From positions 1 through 21,536 of the forward strand of contig JAJNPS010000045.1 of the NCBI GenBank assembly GCA_021155205.1: a DNA stretch of 21,536 nucleotides, given 5' to 3'. Of this stretch, positions 13,876 to 21,261 are shown in pieces. The notes beneath the pieces are model-generated. The model saw only the letters and a list, made by a program, of their open reading frames with translations. It made no database searches and had not been told where the DNA came from. The translations under genes were made by a program, and so were the position numbers. Position 1 is the first letter of the stretch, and each line of letters opens with the position of its first letter. This DNA comes from Rhodobacterales bacterium. GTDB lineage: Bacteria; Pseudomonadota; Alphaproteobacteria; Rhodobacterales; Rhodobacteraceae.

Positions 13876-15282
13876 TCAGTTGCTGCCGACCCTGCGTGGA
13901 AGGGCGGCAATCTCGTGAACGCGCGCCTCGACATCCGATCCGCGGCCAAAGCCATAGCGTTGAAGCGCGCGACTGTCGAGCCGAAGCCGGTCAGCCTCGA
14001 TGTCGCGGCCCATGAGCGACAGCGCCTCGGCCTTGATCAAGAGGGCGGTGGCCTCCAGCGCGGCGTTCCCGGACCGCGACAGGGCTGGCAAAGCGCGATC
14101 CGCCCGTGCGATCGCGGTGGCGGCATCCCCGGCGGCCAGCGCCATGGACGCGCGCTGCAGGTCGATATGGGCGCGGTGGATGTCCGTGCCGGGCAGGCGT
14201 GCCCAGATCGCCTCGGCCATGTCGAAATGGCGCGCGGCCAGGGCGGGGTCGCGCGTCACTTCCAGCCGGGCCAGCGCGAAATGGCTGAACGCTGTGCGCG
14301 CGTCGTTCCAGCCCTGCGCCTCGGCCAGGGCCAGCGCGCGGGCCGCGTCGGCGCGGCGCGCGGCCAGCCCGCTTCCGCCCGCGACAGCGCCCTGGATTGC
14401 ATCAAGCCAGGCCCGCGGCGACGGCGCACGGCTGGACCCGCTGGCGACCCCCCCGGTGCGTGCCAGCACGGCGGGCAGGACGCTTGCGACCTCGTCCCGG
14501 CGCATTCCCGAACGCAGTTCGGGCGCGGTGTACGCGCGCAGGATCGCCATGTCGAAATCTGTCAGCATGGTGTTGAAGTTGTCGTCGTTGAACACCGAAT
14601 CCGGCAGCCGGTACAGATCATTGAGCGGCCCGATGGCCTGGGCCAGTTCTTCGTGCAGGCAGTCGCGCACCTCTTGCGGGCTGGTGTCGGAAGGTACGAA
14701 GATCGCCGCCCGGGTGCGCGTGCGGACGGTGCCCCAGTCCATCGCGGCGGACCCGCGATTGCGACGAAAGTCGGCCAGGCTGCTGGCGCCCGGCACGACA
14801 AAGCAGGCGGCGGTCGGCGCAAGGCGGCGCAGGGTGGCGCGGGGCTGGAATTCGACCGTGATCTGGGCCACGCCCCCGCCCGTGGCCATGGCGATGTCGA
14901 TGCCGGCCTCGGTCTGCAGGCGCCGGATCAGGCGGGCAAGGTCGTCGGCCGCGCCGGGCGGCATCGCACCGCGAACCGCGACACGGATCGGACCCTCGAA
15001 CCGCGACAGCACCGGCAGGGCGCGACCGCTTTCCATCTGGAAGGCCAGGTCGAGGAAATCCGACGCCATGGCACTTTCCGAGACCGGCAGGGCGGCAAGG
15101 GAGGCCGGGCGTGCTGCCGATGCGGAAAAGCCCACTTCGTCAGGACCGTTCTTTGTGACCTGCGGGCCGGAGCCTGCGCATCCGGCCAGTGCCACGCCCG
15201 CGAGCGCCAACAGGGACAGGCCGATGGCGCGCGCGCTGTGGCGCGTCCCGGGCGGGGGGCAGGGGCAGTCGGCACGGAACAT
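13876..15282 (-). CDS. DUF2927 lipoprotein with HEExxxQ-like motif and TPR-like tail
   Basis: The 468-residue protein starts MFRADCPCPPPGTRHSARAI. A signal peptide ends in lipobox L32-A33-G34-C35, so it should be a periplasm-facing lipoprotein. The DUF2927 domain spans about residues 70-260 and includes CLHEELAQAIGPLNDLYRL (H210, E211, Q215, N221, D222), a conserved block that resembles a zinc-peptidase helix with the second histidine position altered; no peptidase activity is proven. Residues from about 300 to 445 form alpha-helical repeats of TPR type. The ATG at 15282 has GGAAG upstream; the ATG at 15315 has no ribosome site. A candidate promoter with a perfect TTGACA lies just upstream. 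It is intact although genes on both sides are broken. Confidence 0.88.
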   Translation of the reverse strand: MFRADCPCPPPGTRHSARAIGLSLLALAGVALAGCAGSGPQVTKNGPDEVGFSASAARPASLAALPVSESAMASDFLDLAFQMESGRALPVLSRFEGPIRVAVRGAMPPGAADDLARLIRRLQTEAGIDIAMATGGGVAQITVEFQPRATLRRLAPTAACFVVPGASSLADFRRNRGSAAMDWGTVRTRTRAAIFVPSDTSPQEVRDCLHEELAQAIGPLNDLYRLPDSVFNDDNFNTMLTDFDMAILRAYTAPELRSGMRRDEVASVLPAVLARTGGVASGSSRAPSPRAWLDAIQGAVAGGSGLAARRADAARALALAEAQGWNDARTAFSHFALARLEVTRDPALAARHFDMAEAIWARLPGTDIHRAHIDLQRASMALAAGDAATAIARADRALPALSRSGNAALEATALLIKAEALSLMGRDIEADRLRLDSRALQRYGFGRGSDVEARVHEIAALPRRVGSN

Positions 15283-15331
15283 GGGGCAGCTTCCGGGGCA
15301 ATGGTGACTGGGCATCAGGCTAGAGCGGCCG

Positions 15332-15361
15332 AGTGTCCGGATCGGGGCTGCATCGTGTCAA
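15332..15361 (-). promoter_or_regulatory. Candidate promoter of the DUF2927 gene
   Basis: On the minus strand a full-consensus TTGACA (15361-15356) is followed after 18 bases by GACACT (15337-15332), a three-of-six match to the -10 box. Transcription would begin near 15325, about 43 bases before the ATG at 15282. Its presence fits continued expression of the lipoprotein without the broken MoxR gene upstream. Confidence 0.45.
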
Positions 15362-15441
15362 CCAAATGCTTTGATGCTGCACCTGCGTCACTAGCCCTCG
15401 CGTCCGGGCCGCACCGGGGGACAACATGTCCACCTGCCGCA

Positions 15442-15875
15442 TCACCCTCTGTTGCAGCCTGCAACGATCGGCGACGCCCGCCGCCCTCGACCCCGCCAGA
15501 TTCCCGGACCTTTGACCGATTCGCGGGCAGCGAGTTTCAGAAGATCCGTGCGACCAAGCGCGGCGAACCCCTGCCAAAGCTTGCCGGGCATGATATGGCT
15601 GGACACTTCACGCGCCCGCACATTGCCCGGCTGGCTGTCGCGCAACCGGCTGACGGCATCGCATTCGTACAAGTCCTGCACTGCTCCTGTGGTCGATTTC
15701 ACGTGCCATTCGATCAGCGGCAGGACCAGCGCCAGCGCCACCTGGCGCGCCAGTTCCGTCTTGCCGGTGCCGGGTTCGCCCTTGACCAGCAGCGGGCGCT
15801 GCAGTGTGACAGCGGCATTCACCGCGCTCGCCGATCGTCGGATGCGATATATCCCGCAGTGGTTGCAAACGTCAT
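15442..15875 (-). pseudogene. MoxR-type AAA ATPase remnant: frameshift and truncation
   Basis: ATG at 15875 begins MTFATTAGYIASDD, a MoxR-like N-terminus, then the frame runs into TGA. One base out of frame, near 15833, the sequence continues SASAVNAAVTLQRPLLVKG, with Walker A GEPGTGKT, then LIEWHVKSTT and DAVSRLRDSQPGN, all family-typical. After GKLWQGFAALGR the expected Walker B region (VVLLIDEIDKAD in the family) is absent. The frame instead gives an unrelated basic tail ending at 15442. About 150 residues of the ATPase, including Walker B, sensor and lid, are missing from a protein normally near 280. A GTG at 15822 could start a 126-residue fragment, but without Walker B it cannot hydrolyse ATP normally. 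Confidence 0.85.
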
Positions 15876-15941
15876 CCGTTGCGGACCTTTATCCAGCGCG
15901 GCGATCACACTGCCGGCCCGCGAAATTTGTCGCAACCGCTA

Positions 15942-15970
15942 GTGACAAGGCATCGGGCTTGGGCTATGGG
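15942..15970 (+). promoter_or_regulatory. Weak candidate promoter of dksA
   Basis: GTGACA (15942-15947, five of six -35 bases) and TATGGG (15965-15970, three of six -10 bases) are 17 bases apart, about 90 bases upstream of the dksA ATG. This is the best pair I see in the 186-base divergent region 15876-16061. The GC-rich -10 makes it uncertain. Confidence 0.3.
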
Positions 15971-16061
15971 GTGCGCAATCACGCGACCCGCCTTGCGTCG
16001 GCGCCCTTGCGCGGTGCCGGGGTGCCTTCGGAGCGATCTGGAAAAGTTGGAGACGACTGGA

Positions 16062-16484
16062 ATGAGACCCGAGGTGTTCCTTCCCGAAGATTACCGTCCC
16101 GCCGAGGACGAACCCTTTATGAACGAACGCCAGCTTGAATATTTCCGACGCAAGCTGATCGTCTGGAAGCAGGAGCTTCTGAACCAGTCGGCCGAGACCA
16201 TCGACAACCTGCAGACCTCGGCCCGGTCCGTGCCCGACCTTGCCGACCGCGCGAGCGAGGAAACCGACCGCGCGCTGGAACTGCGCACCCGCGACCGCCA
16301 GCGCAAGCTGGTCAGCAAGATCGACGCGGCCTTGCGCCGCATCGACGAGAACGAGTACGGCTATTGCGAGATGACGGGCGAGCCGATCAGCCTGAAACGT
16401 CTTGACGCGCGCCCCATCGCCACGATGACCCTTGAGGCGCAGGAAAAGCACGAGCGCCGCGAAAAGGTGCATCGCGACGAATGA
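16062..16484 (+). CDS. dksA: RNA polymerase-binding transcription factor DksA
   Basis: DksA enters the RNA polymerase secondary channel and, with ppGpp, represses rRNA promoters and activates amino-acid operons under stress. The 140-residue protein has a long coiled coil (about residues 25-95) whose tip reads PDLADRASEE, with D59, D62 and A64 in the positions needed for activity. The globular zinc-finger part, GYCEMTGEPISLKRLDARPI, keeps only one (C102) of the four cysteines found in E. coli DksA; threonines and alanine replace the others. Such cysteine-poor DksA proteins are normal in alphaproteobacteria and often fold without zinc. The ATG has GGAGA nine bases upstream. A strong terminator follows, so it is probably monocistronic. 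Confidence 0.95.
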   Translation: MRPEVFLPEDYRPAEDEPFMNERQLEYFRRKLIVWKQELLNQSAETIDNLQTSARSVPDLADRASEETDRALELRTRDRQRKLVSKIDAALRRIDENEYGYCEMTGEPISLKRLDARPIATMTLEAQEKHERREKVHRDE

Positions 16485-16510
16485 TCGCGCAGGCAGCATC
16501 AGCGCCACAT

Positions 16511-16539
16511 AACGCCGGGCCAAAGGGTCCGGCGTTTGT
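16511..16539 (+). terminator. Intrinsic terminator of dksA
   Basis: AACGCCGGGCC (16511-16521) pairs with GGTCCGGCGTT (16526-16536), 11 bp with one G-U pair, around a four-base loop, then TTTG. It begins 26 bases after the dksA stop and 50 before the next start. Confidence 0.8.
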
Positions 16540-16560
16540 CATTGGGCGGCGGGCCGCGCC

Positions 16561-17745
16561 ATGAGCCTGATCGGACACTCCGCGACGGTGCTGGGGGCCG
16601 GGATCGCCGGGTTGGCGGCGGCGCGTGCGCTGGCCCTGCGCGGGGCCGAGGTGACGGTGCTGGAACAGGCCACGGCACTGGGCGAGGTCGGCGCGGGGCT
16701 GCAGGTCAGCCCGAACGGGGCGGCCGTCCTGCATGCGCTGGGCCTTGGCCCCGGGTTGCGGGGCGCAAGCATCCGCGCAACCGGCGTGCGGCTTTGCGAT
16801 GGGCTGACCGGGGCGACTGTGCTGCACATGGACCTTGCGCGCCTGCGCCCCGACCTTGGCTGGCACCTTGTCCACCGCGCCGACCTGATCGCCCTGCTGG
16901 AGACCGGCGCGCGCGAGGCGGGGGTTACAGTGCAGACCGGCACCCGTGTTCACCGTGTCGATCTGCTGCAGGATCGCCCCGTCGCGCTGACACCCGAAGG
17001 CGGGCGATTCCAGCGCGGTCTTCTGGTCGGGGCGGACGGGCTGCAATCGGTGCTGCGCGCCGATCTCAACGCCGGGACGGTCCCGTTCTTTACCGGCCAG
17101 GTCGCCTGGCGCGCCGTCATTGCGGGCAACCCTGCCGATCGCGCCGAGGTGGAGGTGCATATGGGTCCGCGCAGGCATCTGGTCAGCTATCCCCTGCGCG
17201 GCGGCACCTTGCGCAACATCGTGGCCGTCGAGGAGCGCGCGGAATGGACGGTCGAGGGTTGGGATCACCGCGATGATCCAGGCCATCTGCGGGCGGCCTT
17301 TGCGGGCTTTGGCCCGCGCGCGCGGGGCTGGCTGGACCAGGTCGCCGAGGTCTGGCTTTGGGGCCTGTTCCGCCATCCGGTCGCCGCGCGCTGGGTCCAG
17401 GCGCTGCCGCGTGGCGGGGCCGCGATCCTCGGCGATGCCGCCCATCCGACCCTGCCGTTTCTGGCGCAGGGCGCCAACATGGCGCTGGAGGATGCCTGGG
17501 TGCTGGCGGCACGCCTTGCCGGGGCGGATACGGTTGCGGCGGGCCTTGCCGCCTATCAGGCGACGCGGCGTGATCGCGCGGTCAGGATCGTCGAGGCCGC
17601 GAACCGCAATGCGCGCACCTATCATCTGGCGGGGCTGACCCGGACCTTGGGACATGCCGGCCTGCGCGCGGTGGGCGCGGTGGCACCGGGCCTGATGCTG
17701 CGCCGGTTCGACTGGCTTTACCGCCACGATGTGACCAAATCCTAG
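16561..17745 (+). CDS. FAD-dependent monooxygenase (salicylate hydroxylase-like, class A flavoprotein)
   Basis: The 394-residue protein has all three class A flavin hydroxylase motifs: the GxGxxG dinucleotide fold ATVLGAGIAGLAAARAL (G12-G17, with E35 at the end of the second strand), the DG motif GADGLQSVLR (D159, G160) and the GD motif GDAAHPTLPFLAQGANMALEDA (G291, D292; abbreviated here by its key residues). These enzymes hydroxylate aromatic rings with NAD(P)H and oxygen. Closest types are salicylate 1-monooxygenase and 6-hydroxynicotinate 3-monooxygenase; a ubiquinone-pathway hydroxylase is another possibility. The substrate is unknown. It ends in TAG at 17743-17745, and this TAG is part of a CTAG that recurs 107 bases on. 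Confidence 0.9.
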   Translation: MSLIGHSATVLGAGIAGLAAARALALRGAEVTVLEQATALGEVGAGLQVSPNGAAVLHALGLGPGLRGASIRATGVRLCDGLTGATVLHMDLARLRPDLGWHLVHRADLIALLETGAREAGVTVQTGTRVHRVDLLQDRPVALTPEGGRFQRGLLVGADGLQSVLRADLNAGTVPFFTGQVAWRAVIAGNPADRAEVEVHMGPRRHLVSYPLRGGTLRNIVAVEERAEWTVEGWDHRDDPGHLRAAFAGFGPRARGWLDQVAEVWLWGLFRHPVAARWVQALPRGGAAILGDAAHPTLPFLAQGANMALEDAWVLAARLAGADTVAAGLAAYQATRRDRAVRIVEAANRNARTYHLAGLTRTLGHAGLRAVGAVAPGLMLRRFDWLYRHDVTKS

Positions 17746-17750
17746 CAAAA

Positions 17751-17794
17751 GCCTGTCCGACAAAAGCGGCGCGCGGTTTTGTCGAAAGACAGGC
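17751..17794. repeat. Long hairpin, possible terminator
   Basis: GCCTGTC (17751-17757) with CGACAAAA (17758-17765) pairs with TTTTGTCG (17777-17784) and GACAGGC (17788-17794), a 15-bp stem with a three-base AAA bulge and an 11-base loop. No long T tract follows on either strand. It starts six bases after the monooxygenase stop. Confidence 0.6.
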
Positions 17795-17819
17795 GGCCAG
17801 CAATGAGCCGAGAGGATGG

Positions 17820-17841
17820 CCGACGCTTCTATCTGCGTCGG
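17820..17841. repeat. Short hairpin after the bactofilin gene
   Basis: CCGACGC (17820-17826) and GCGTCGG (17835-17841) form a perfect 7-bp stem with an eight-base loop. On the minus strand it lies eight bases after the bactofilin stop. Its right arm can also pair with 17753-17761, so it competes with the hairpin at 17751-17794. Confidence 0.55.
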
Positions 17842-17848
17842 ACAGACT

Positions 17849-18229
17849 CTAGGACTTGCTGCGGGTAAAGCGGCCTTCGATCTGGGCGCCGCTTTCGATC
17901 ACCAGCGTGTCATAGGTGATGTCTGCCGCGACGCTGGCGGTCGAGCGCATGGCAAAGGCGCTGCTGTCGACCTTGCCGTCAAGGCGTCCCTTGACCTCGA
18001 CCGAGCCTGCCTTGACGGACCCGGATACCCGCCCTTCCTGGCCGACGATAAGCGCGTTTGCAGTGATGTTGCCGTCGATTTCGCCCATGATCTCGACCGT
18101 GCCGGAACAGGCGATTTCGCCCGTGATGCGAAGATCGGACCCCAGGATCGACTTGGCCCCGTTGCCGGCCTGAGGCATCGGCGGGCGCGGCACGGGAGAG
18201 GTGGTCGGATCGGCAGTCTTGTTGAACAT
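17849..18229 (-). CDS. Bactofilin (polymer-forming cytoskeletal protein)
   Basis: The 126-residue protein starts MFNKTADPTTSPVPRPPMPQ, a proline-rich flexible tail of the kind that carries membrane-binding residues in bactofilins. The right-handed beta-helix core spans about residues 26-120, with repeating short strands such as GSDLRITGEIACSGTVEIMG, ANALIVGQEGRVSG, and VAADITYDTLVIESGAQIEG. Bactofilins polymerise without nucleotide and act in cell shape, stalk or envelope growth. No peptidoglycan-remodelling partner gene is adjacent, and it seems a single gene. The start has AAGGGG eight bases upstream. Its stop TAG is the complement of the right CTAG bordering the 103-bp element. Confidence 0.95.
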   Translation of the reverse strand: MFNKTADPTTSPVPRPPMPQAGNGAKSILGSDLRITGEIACSGTVEIMGEIDGNITANALIVGQEGRVSGSVKAGSVEVKGRLDGKVDSSAFAMRSTASVAADITYDTLVIESGAQIEGRFTRSKS

Positions 18230-18414
18230 GGATGGCCCCTTGATCGCTGAGCCTGATAAGGGCCGAATGGCGCGGCAGGGTCAAGCCCGTCTCGGGTGAC
18301 AGGGGGGGGTGATGCGGGCCTTTCCGCCGGGTCGGGGCGGTTTCGGCCCTGACAGTCCTTCGGGGCTGTGGTCAGATGCGGGCCGGGGAATCAATAACGT
18401 CGAAAGTGGCACCG

Positions 18415-19395
18415 ATGGCTGCGACCGTGACCGATCCGTTCTTTCGCCCGGTCTCGGGGTTCGACCTGCCGCGATTCGCAGGCATCCCGACCTTCATGCG
18501 CCTGCCGCATGTGCCGTTCGATCATCCGCGGTTCGGTCAGGTCGAGATCGGCCTGATCGGGGCGCCCTGGGATGGCGGCACGACCAACCGGCCCGGTCCG
18601 CGCCACGGTCCGCGCCAGTTGCGCGACGCCTCCACGATGATCCGGGCGGTCAATGGTGCGACCTGGGTGGCCCCCTTCGAACGGGTGCGGTGCGCCGATC
18701 TGGGCGATGTGGCCCCGAACCCCGGCGATCTGATGGACAGCCTGGCGCGAATGGCGGCGTTTTATGCCCGTGTCGTCGCGGCGGGCATCCGGCCCCTGAC
18801 GGCCGGTGGCGATCACCTCTGTACCTTGCCGATCCTGCGCGCGGTGGCGAAGTCGCGCCCCGTGGGCCTGATCCAGTTCGACAGCCATACCGACCTGAAC
18901 GATGTCTATTTCGGGACCAGCCGCTACAACCATGGCACGCCGTTCCGACGTGCGGTCGAGGAGGGCCTGATCGACCCCGCGCGCTATGTCATCATCGGCA
19001 TTCGCGGCACCGCCTATGGGCGCGAGGACTGGGACTTTGCCGCCAGCACGGGTATCCGGATCATTCCGATCGCGGAGTTTCACGCGCGCGGGCCGGATGA
19101 CGTGATGGCCGAGGCGCGCAGGATCGTGGGGCAGGGGCCGACCTACGTGACCTATGACATCGACTTTGTCGATCCGACCTTTGCGCCGGGGACCGGCACG
19201 CCCGAGGTGGGCGGGCCGACCTCGTGGCAGGCGCTGCAGGTGGCGCGCGGCCTTGGCGGGCTTGACATCGTGGGCGCCGATCTGGTGGAGGTGTCGCCGC
19301 CCTTTGATCCCGGTGGCGGCACGGCATGGCTCGGCATCAGCCTGATGTTCGAGATGCTGTGCGCCATGGCCGAGGGGGCCGGTGGCACGGGGTGA
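18415..19395 (+). CDS. Ureohydrolase family enzyme (agmatinase/guanidinobutyrase-like)
   Basis: The 326-residue protein starts MAATVTDPFFRPVSGFDLPR. It belongs to the arginase/agmatinase family, which uses two manganese ions to split guanidino compounds into urea and an amine. Metal-binding motifs are GGDH (H134), FDSHTD (D156, H158, D160) and YDIDFVDP (D248, D250). The DSHTD form replaces the alanine of the common DAHTD; I recall it in guanidinobutyrases and related branches. That and the N-terminal GIPTFMRLP favour a guanidino-acid substrate or agmatine over arginine. The exact substrate is inference. A longer start at 18376 is possible; neither has a strong ribosome site. The amidohydrolase gene follows in the same direction. 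Confidence 0.9.
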   Translation: MAATVTDPFFRPVSGFDLPRFAGIPTFMRLPHVPFDHPRFGQVEIGLIGAPWDGGTTNRPGPRHGPRQLRDASTMIRAVNGATWVAPFERVRCADLGDVAPNPGDLMDSLARMAAFYARVVAAGIRPLTAGGDHLCTLPILRAVAKSRPVGLIQFDSHTDLNDVYFGTSRYNHGTPFRRAVEEGLIDPARYVIIGIRGTAYGREDWDFAASTGIRIIPIAEFHARGPDDVMAEARRIVGQGPTYVTYDIDFVDPTFAPGTGTPEVGGPTSWQALQVARGLGGLDIVGADLVEVSPPFDPGGGTAWLGISLMFEMLCAMAEGAGGTG

Positions 19396-19447
19396 GACCC
19401 TTGGCGGCAAGGGGCGCACCGAAAGCCTTTGGGGACAAGCACAAGAC

Positions 19448-21115
19448 ATGCAAGCCGATCTGATCATCACCAACGCGCGCGTCCTGACGATGGATGAAAG
19501 CCGCCCGACGGCAGAGGCCGTTGCCATCGCCGGCGACAGGATCATCGCGGTCGGGGATCGGCGGTCCGTCGAGGCACTGACGGGGCAGGAGACGCGGGCA
19601 ATCGATGCCAAGGGGCGGACGCTGCTGCCAGGCTTTGTCGAAAGCCACATGCATCTCTTTTTTGGCGGGGCGGAACTGGCACATCTGCAATTGACGGGGG
19701 TTTATGGGGCCGATCCCTTGCGGGACAGGTTCCGTGCCTTTGCCGCGTCGCGTCCCGACCAGCCCCTGCTGATGGCGCAGGGGGCGGATTACGCCCTGCT
19801 GGAGCATGCGCCGACGCGGCACGATCTGGACGCGGTGATTGCGGACCGGCCCGTCGCGATGACCGCCTATGACCATCACACGGTCTGGGCCAATACTGCG
19901 GCGCTGCAGGCCGCGGGCCTGCTGCACGGGGCCGCTATGCCACAGGGGCATGAAGTCGTCATGGGCCCGGACGGACTTGCGACGGGCGAGCTGCGCGAGT
20001 TCGAGGCCTTCGCGCCGGTGGTGGCATTGGGCGGGGAAGAACGCGCCTATCTGGGCATCGCGACCGGGGCTGAGCCGCACCCGGCACCCGGTGCCCGCCA
20101 GCGTGCGACGGACCGCGCAATGCTGGCGCGGGGGCTGGCCCATTGCGCTGCACATGGCGTCACGTCCATCGTCAACATGGACGGAAACCGCTACATGCTT
20201 GATCTCCTGCACGAGATGCGCGGGTCGGGGGACCTGACGGCCCGCGTCAAGGTGCCGTTTCATTTCAAGCCCCATATGGACCTGTCGGAACTGGACCGTG
20301 CCGATGCGATGACGCGGGACTTCGATGACGACTGGCTGTCGTCCGGTTTCGTCAAGATGTTCATGGACGGGGTGATGGACAGCGGCACCGCCTATCGGCT
20401 GGACGGCTATCCCGACATGCCGGGGCACCGTGCCGAGCCGCTGTTCACGCAACAAGGTTTTGACCGCGTGGCCGTCGAATGCGACCGGCGCGGCCTGCAG
20501 ATCGCGGTGCATGCGATCGGCGACGGCGCAGTGCGCCAGGCCATCAACGGCTACGCCGCCGCGCGTCGGGCAAACGGCCACCGCGACAGCCGCCATCGCA
20601 TCGAGCATATCGAACTCATCGACCGGACGGATGTGCCAAGGCTGGGGGCGTTGGGGATCGTCGCGTCGTTGCAGCCATCGCACGCACCGGGGGCCATGGA
20701 TTTTGCGGCATTCCCGTCGATGGACAAGGTCGGGCGCAGCCGCTGGGGCGACAGCTTTCTGCAGCGCACCCTGGTGGATGCGGGCGCCAGGGTCGCCTTT
20801 GCCAGCGACTGGCCAGTGACGGATGTCGCGGTGTCGCGCGGCATCCAGGCGGCCTTGACGCGCGCGCCTTATGGCGACAGCGCGGATGAGCGCCTTGGCT
20901 TGCATGAGGTTCTGCACGCCTACACCGCGGGCGGGGCGTGGGCTGCGCATCGCGACGGTCTCGTCGGTCGGCTGGTGGCGGGCATGGCGGCCGATCTGGT
21001 GCTGCTTGGGGGCGACATCGTGTCGGTTCCGGCAACGGGAATCGGCACCCTTGGGATCGCGATGACCGTCGCGGGCGGGCGTATCACCCATGAAGATGGT
21101 GCCGCCCGCCTTTGA
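19448..21115 (+). CDS. YtcJ-like metal-dependent amidohydrolase (amidohydrolase family 3)
   Basis: The 555-residue protein starts MQADLIITNARVLTMDESRP, the normal small beta-sandwich opening of amidohydrolases. The metal site shows HxH at H67 and H69 (GFVESHMHLFFG), a lysine- and aspartate-rich KMFMDGVMDSG segment, H355 in VHAIGDGAV, and D454 in ASDWPVTD. Members of this YtcJ/NfdA group hydrolyse amides or formyl groups; the substrate is not known. The gene starts 52 bases after the ureohydrolase stop. A GTG at 19382 overlapping that stop, with GAGGGGG upstream, could extend it by 22 residues, but the family N-terminus fits 19448. The pair probably acts on one degradation route. No transporter or regulator is in the window. 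Confidence 0.9.
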   Translation: MQADLIITNARVLTMDESRPTAEAVAIAGDRIIAVGDRRSVEALTGQETRAIDAKGRTLLPGFVESHMHLFFGGAELAHLQLTGVYGADPLRDRFRAFAASRPDQPLLMAQGADYALLEHAPTRHDLDAVIADRPVAMTAYDHHTVWANTAALQAAGLLHGAAMPQGHEVVMGPDGLATGELREFEAFAPVVALGGEERAYLGIATGAEPHPAPGARQRATDRAMLARGLAHCAAHGVTSIVNMDGNRYMLDLLHEMRGSGDLTARVKVPFHFKPHMDLSELDRADAMTRDFDDDWLSSGFVKMFMDGVMDSGTAYRLDGYPDMPGHRAEPLFTQQGFDRVAVECDRRGLQIAVHAIGDGAVRQAINGYAAARRANGHRDSRHRIEHIELIDRTDVPRLGALGIVASLQPSHAPGAMDFAAFPSMDKVGRSRWGDSFLQRTLVDAGARVAFASDWPVTDVAVSRGIQAALTRAPYGDSADERLGLHEVLHAYTAGGAWAAHRDGLVGRLVAGMAADLVLLGGDIVSVPATGIGTLGIAMTVAGGRITHEDGAARL

Positions 21116-21119
21116 TCGG

Positions 21120-21177
21120 TGCCGGCAGGCGGTGGAAAATGCCCGAATTTCTAGCGGCGGGGGCCGGGCATCCGGCA
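21120..21177. repeat. Nested hairpin after the amidohydrolase gene
   Basis: ATGCCCG (21139-21145) and CGGGCAT (21165-21171) form a perfect 7-bp stem with a 19-base loop. Outside it TGCCGG (21120-21125) matches CCGGCA (21172-21177) with a 13-base left bulge. No T tract follows, so it is a weak or Rho-assisted terminator at most. It separates the amidohydrolase from the rRNA promoter. Confidence 0.4.
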
Positions 21178-21226
21178 AAAATCTGCTCGGACGTGCGATT
21201 TTCGTCATGCTGCCGTCATTTTTCGC

Positions 21227-21255
21227 TTGCAGGCCCCGGTGCCCGGACGTAGAAG
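21227..21255 (+). promoter_or_regulatory. Candidate rRNA operon promoter
   Basis: TTGCAG (21227-21232) and TAGAAG (21250-21255) are 17 bases apart. AT-rich patches upstream (around 21177-21184, 21198-21203 and 21219-21224) could act as an UP element. The GC-rich CCCC just after the -10 is the kind of discriminator that makes rRNA promoters sensitive to ppGpp and DksA. Transcription would begin near 21262. Confidence 0.6.
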
Positions 21256-21261
21256 CCCCTT

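Larger units (their letters stand above)
17746..17848. mobile_element. 103-bp hairpin element between CTAG copies, MITE-like
   Basis: The stretch between two convergent genes is bounded by CTAG (17742-17745) and CTAG (17849-17852). Inside, CTGTCCGAC (17753-17761) recurs inverted as GTCGGACAG (17837-17845). The ends are imperfect: the repeats sit 7 and 3 bases from the CTAG copies. Two local hairpins, at 17751-17794 and 17820-17841, fill it. It has no open frame and could be a MITE left by an IS5-like element, whose four-base YTAR targets include CTAG. It could instead be a structured terminator pair. Confidence 0.5.

Noticed and set aside
13465..15942. 825-codon open frame on the + strand
   Set aside because: Antisense to the DUF2927 gene and both pseudogenes; no recognisable domain.
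17746..17848. Small non-coding RNA gene or tRNA
   Set aside because: The hairpins do not form a cloverleaf and no promoter is evident; an inserted element or terminator explains it better.
18230..18414. Guanidine riboswitch upstream of the ureohydrolase
   Set aside because: I looked for the ykkC-type conserved blocks and hairpins and saw none; only a G8 run at 18302-18309 and GC-rich sequence.
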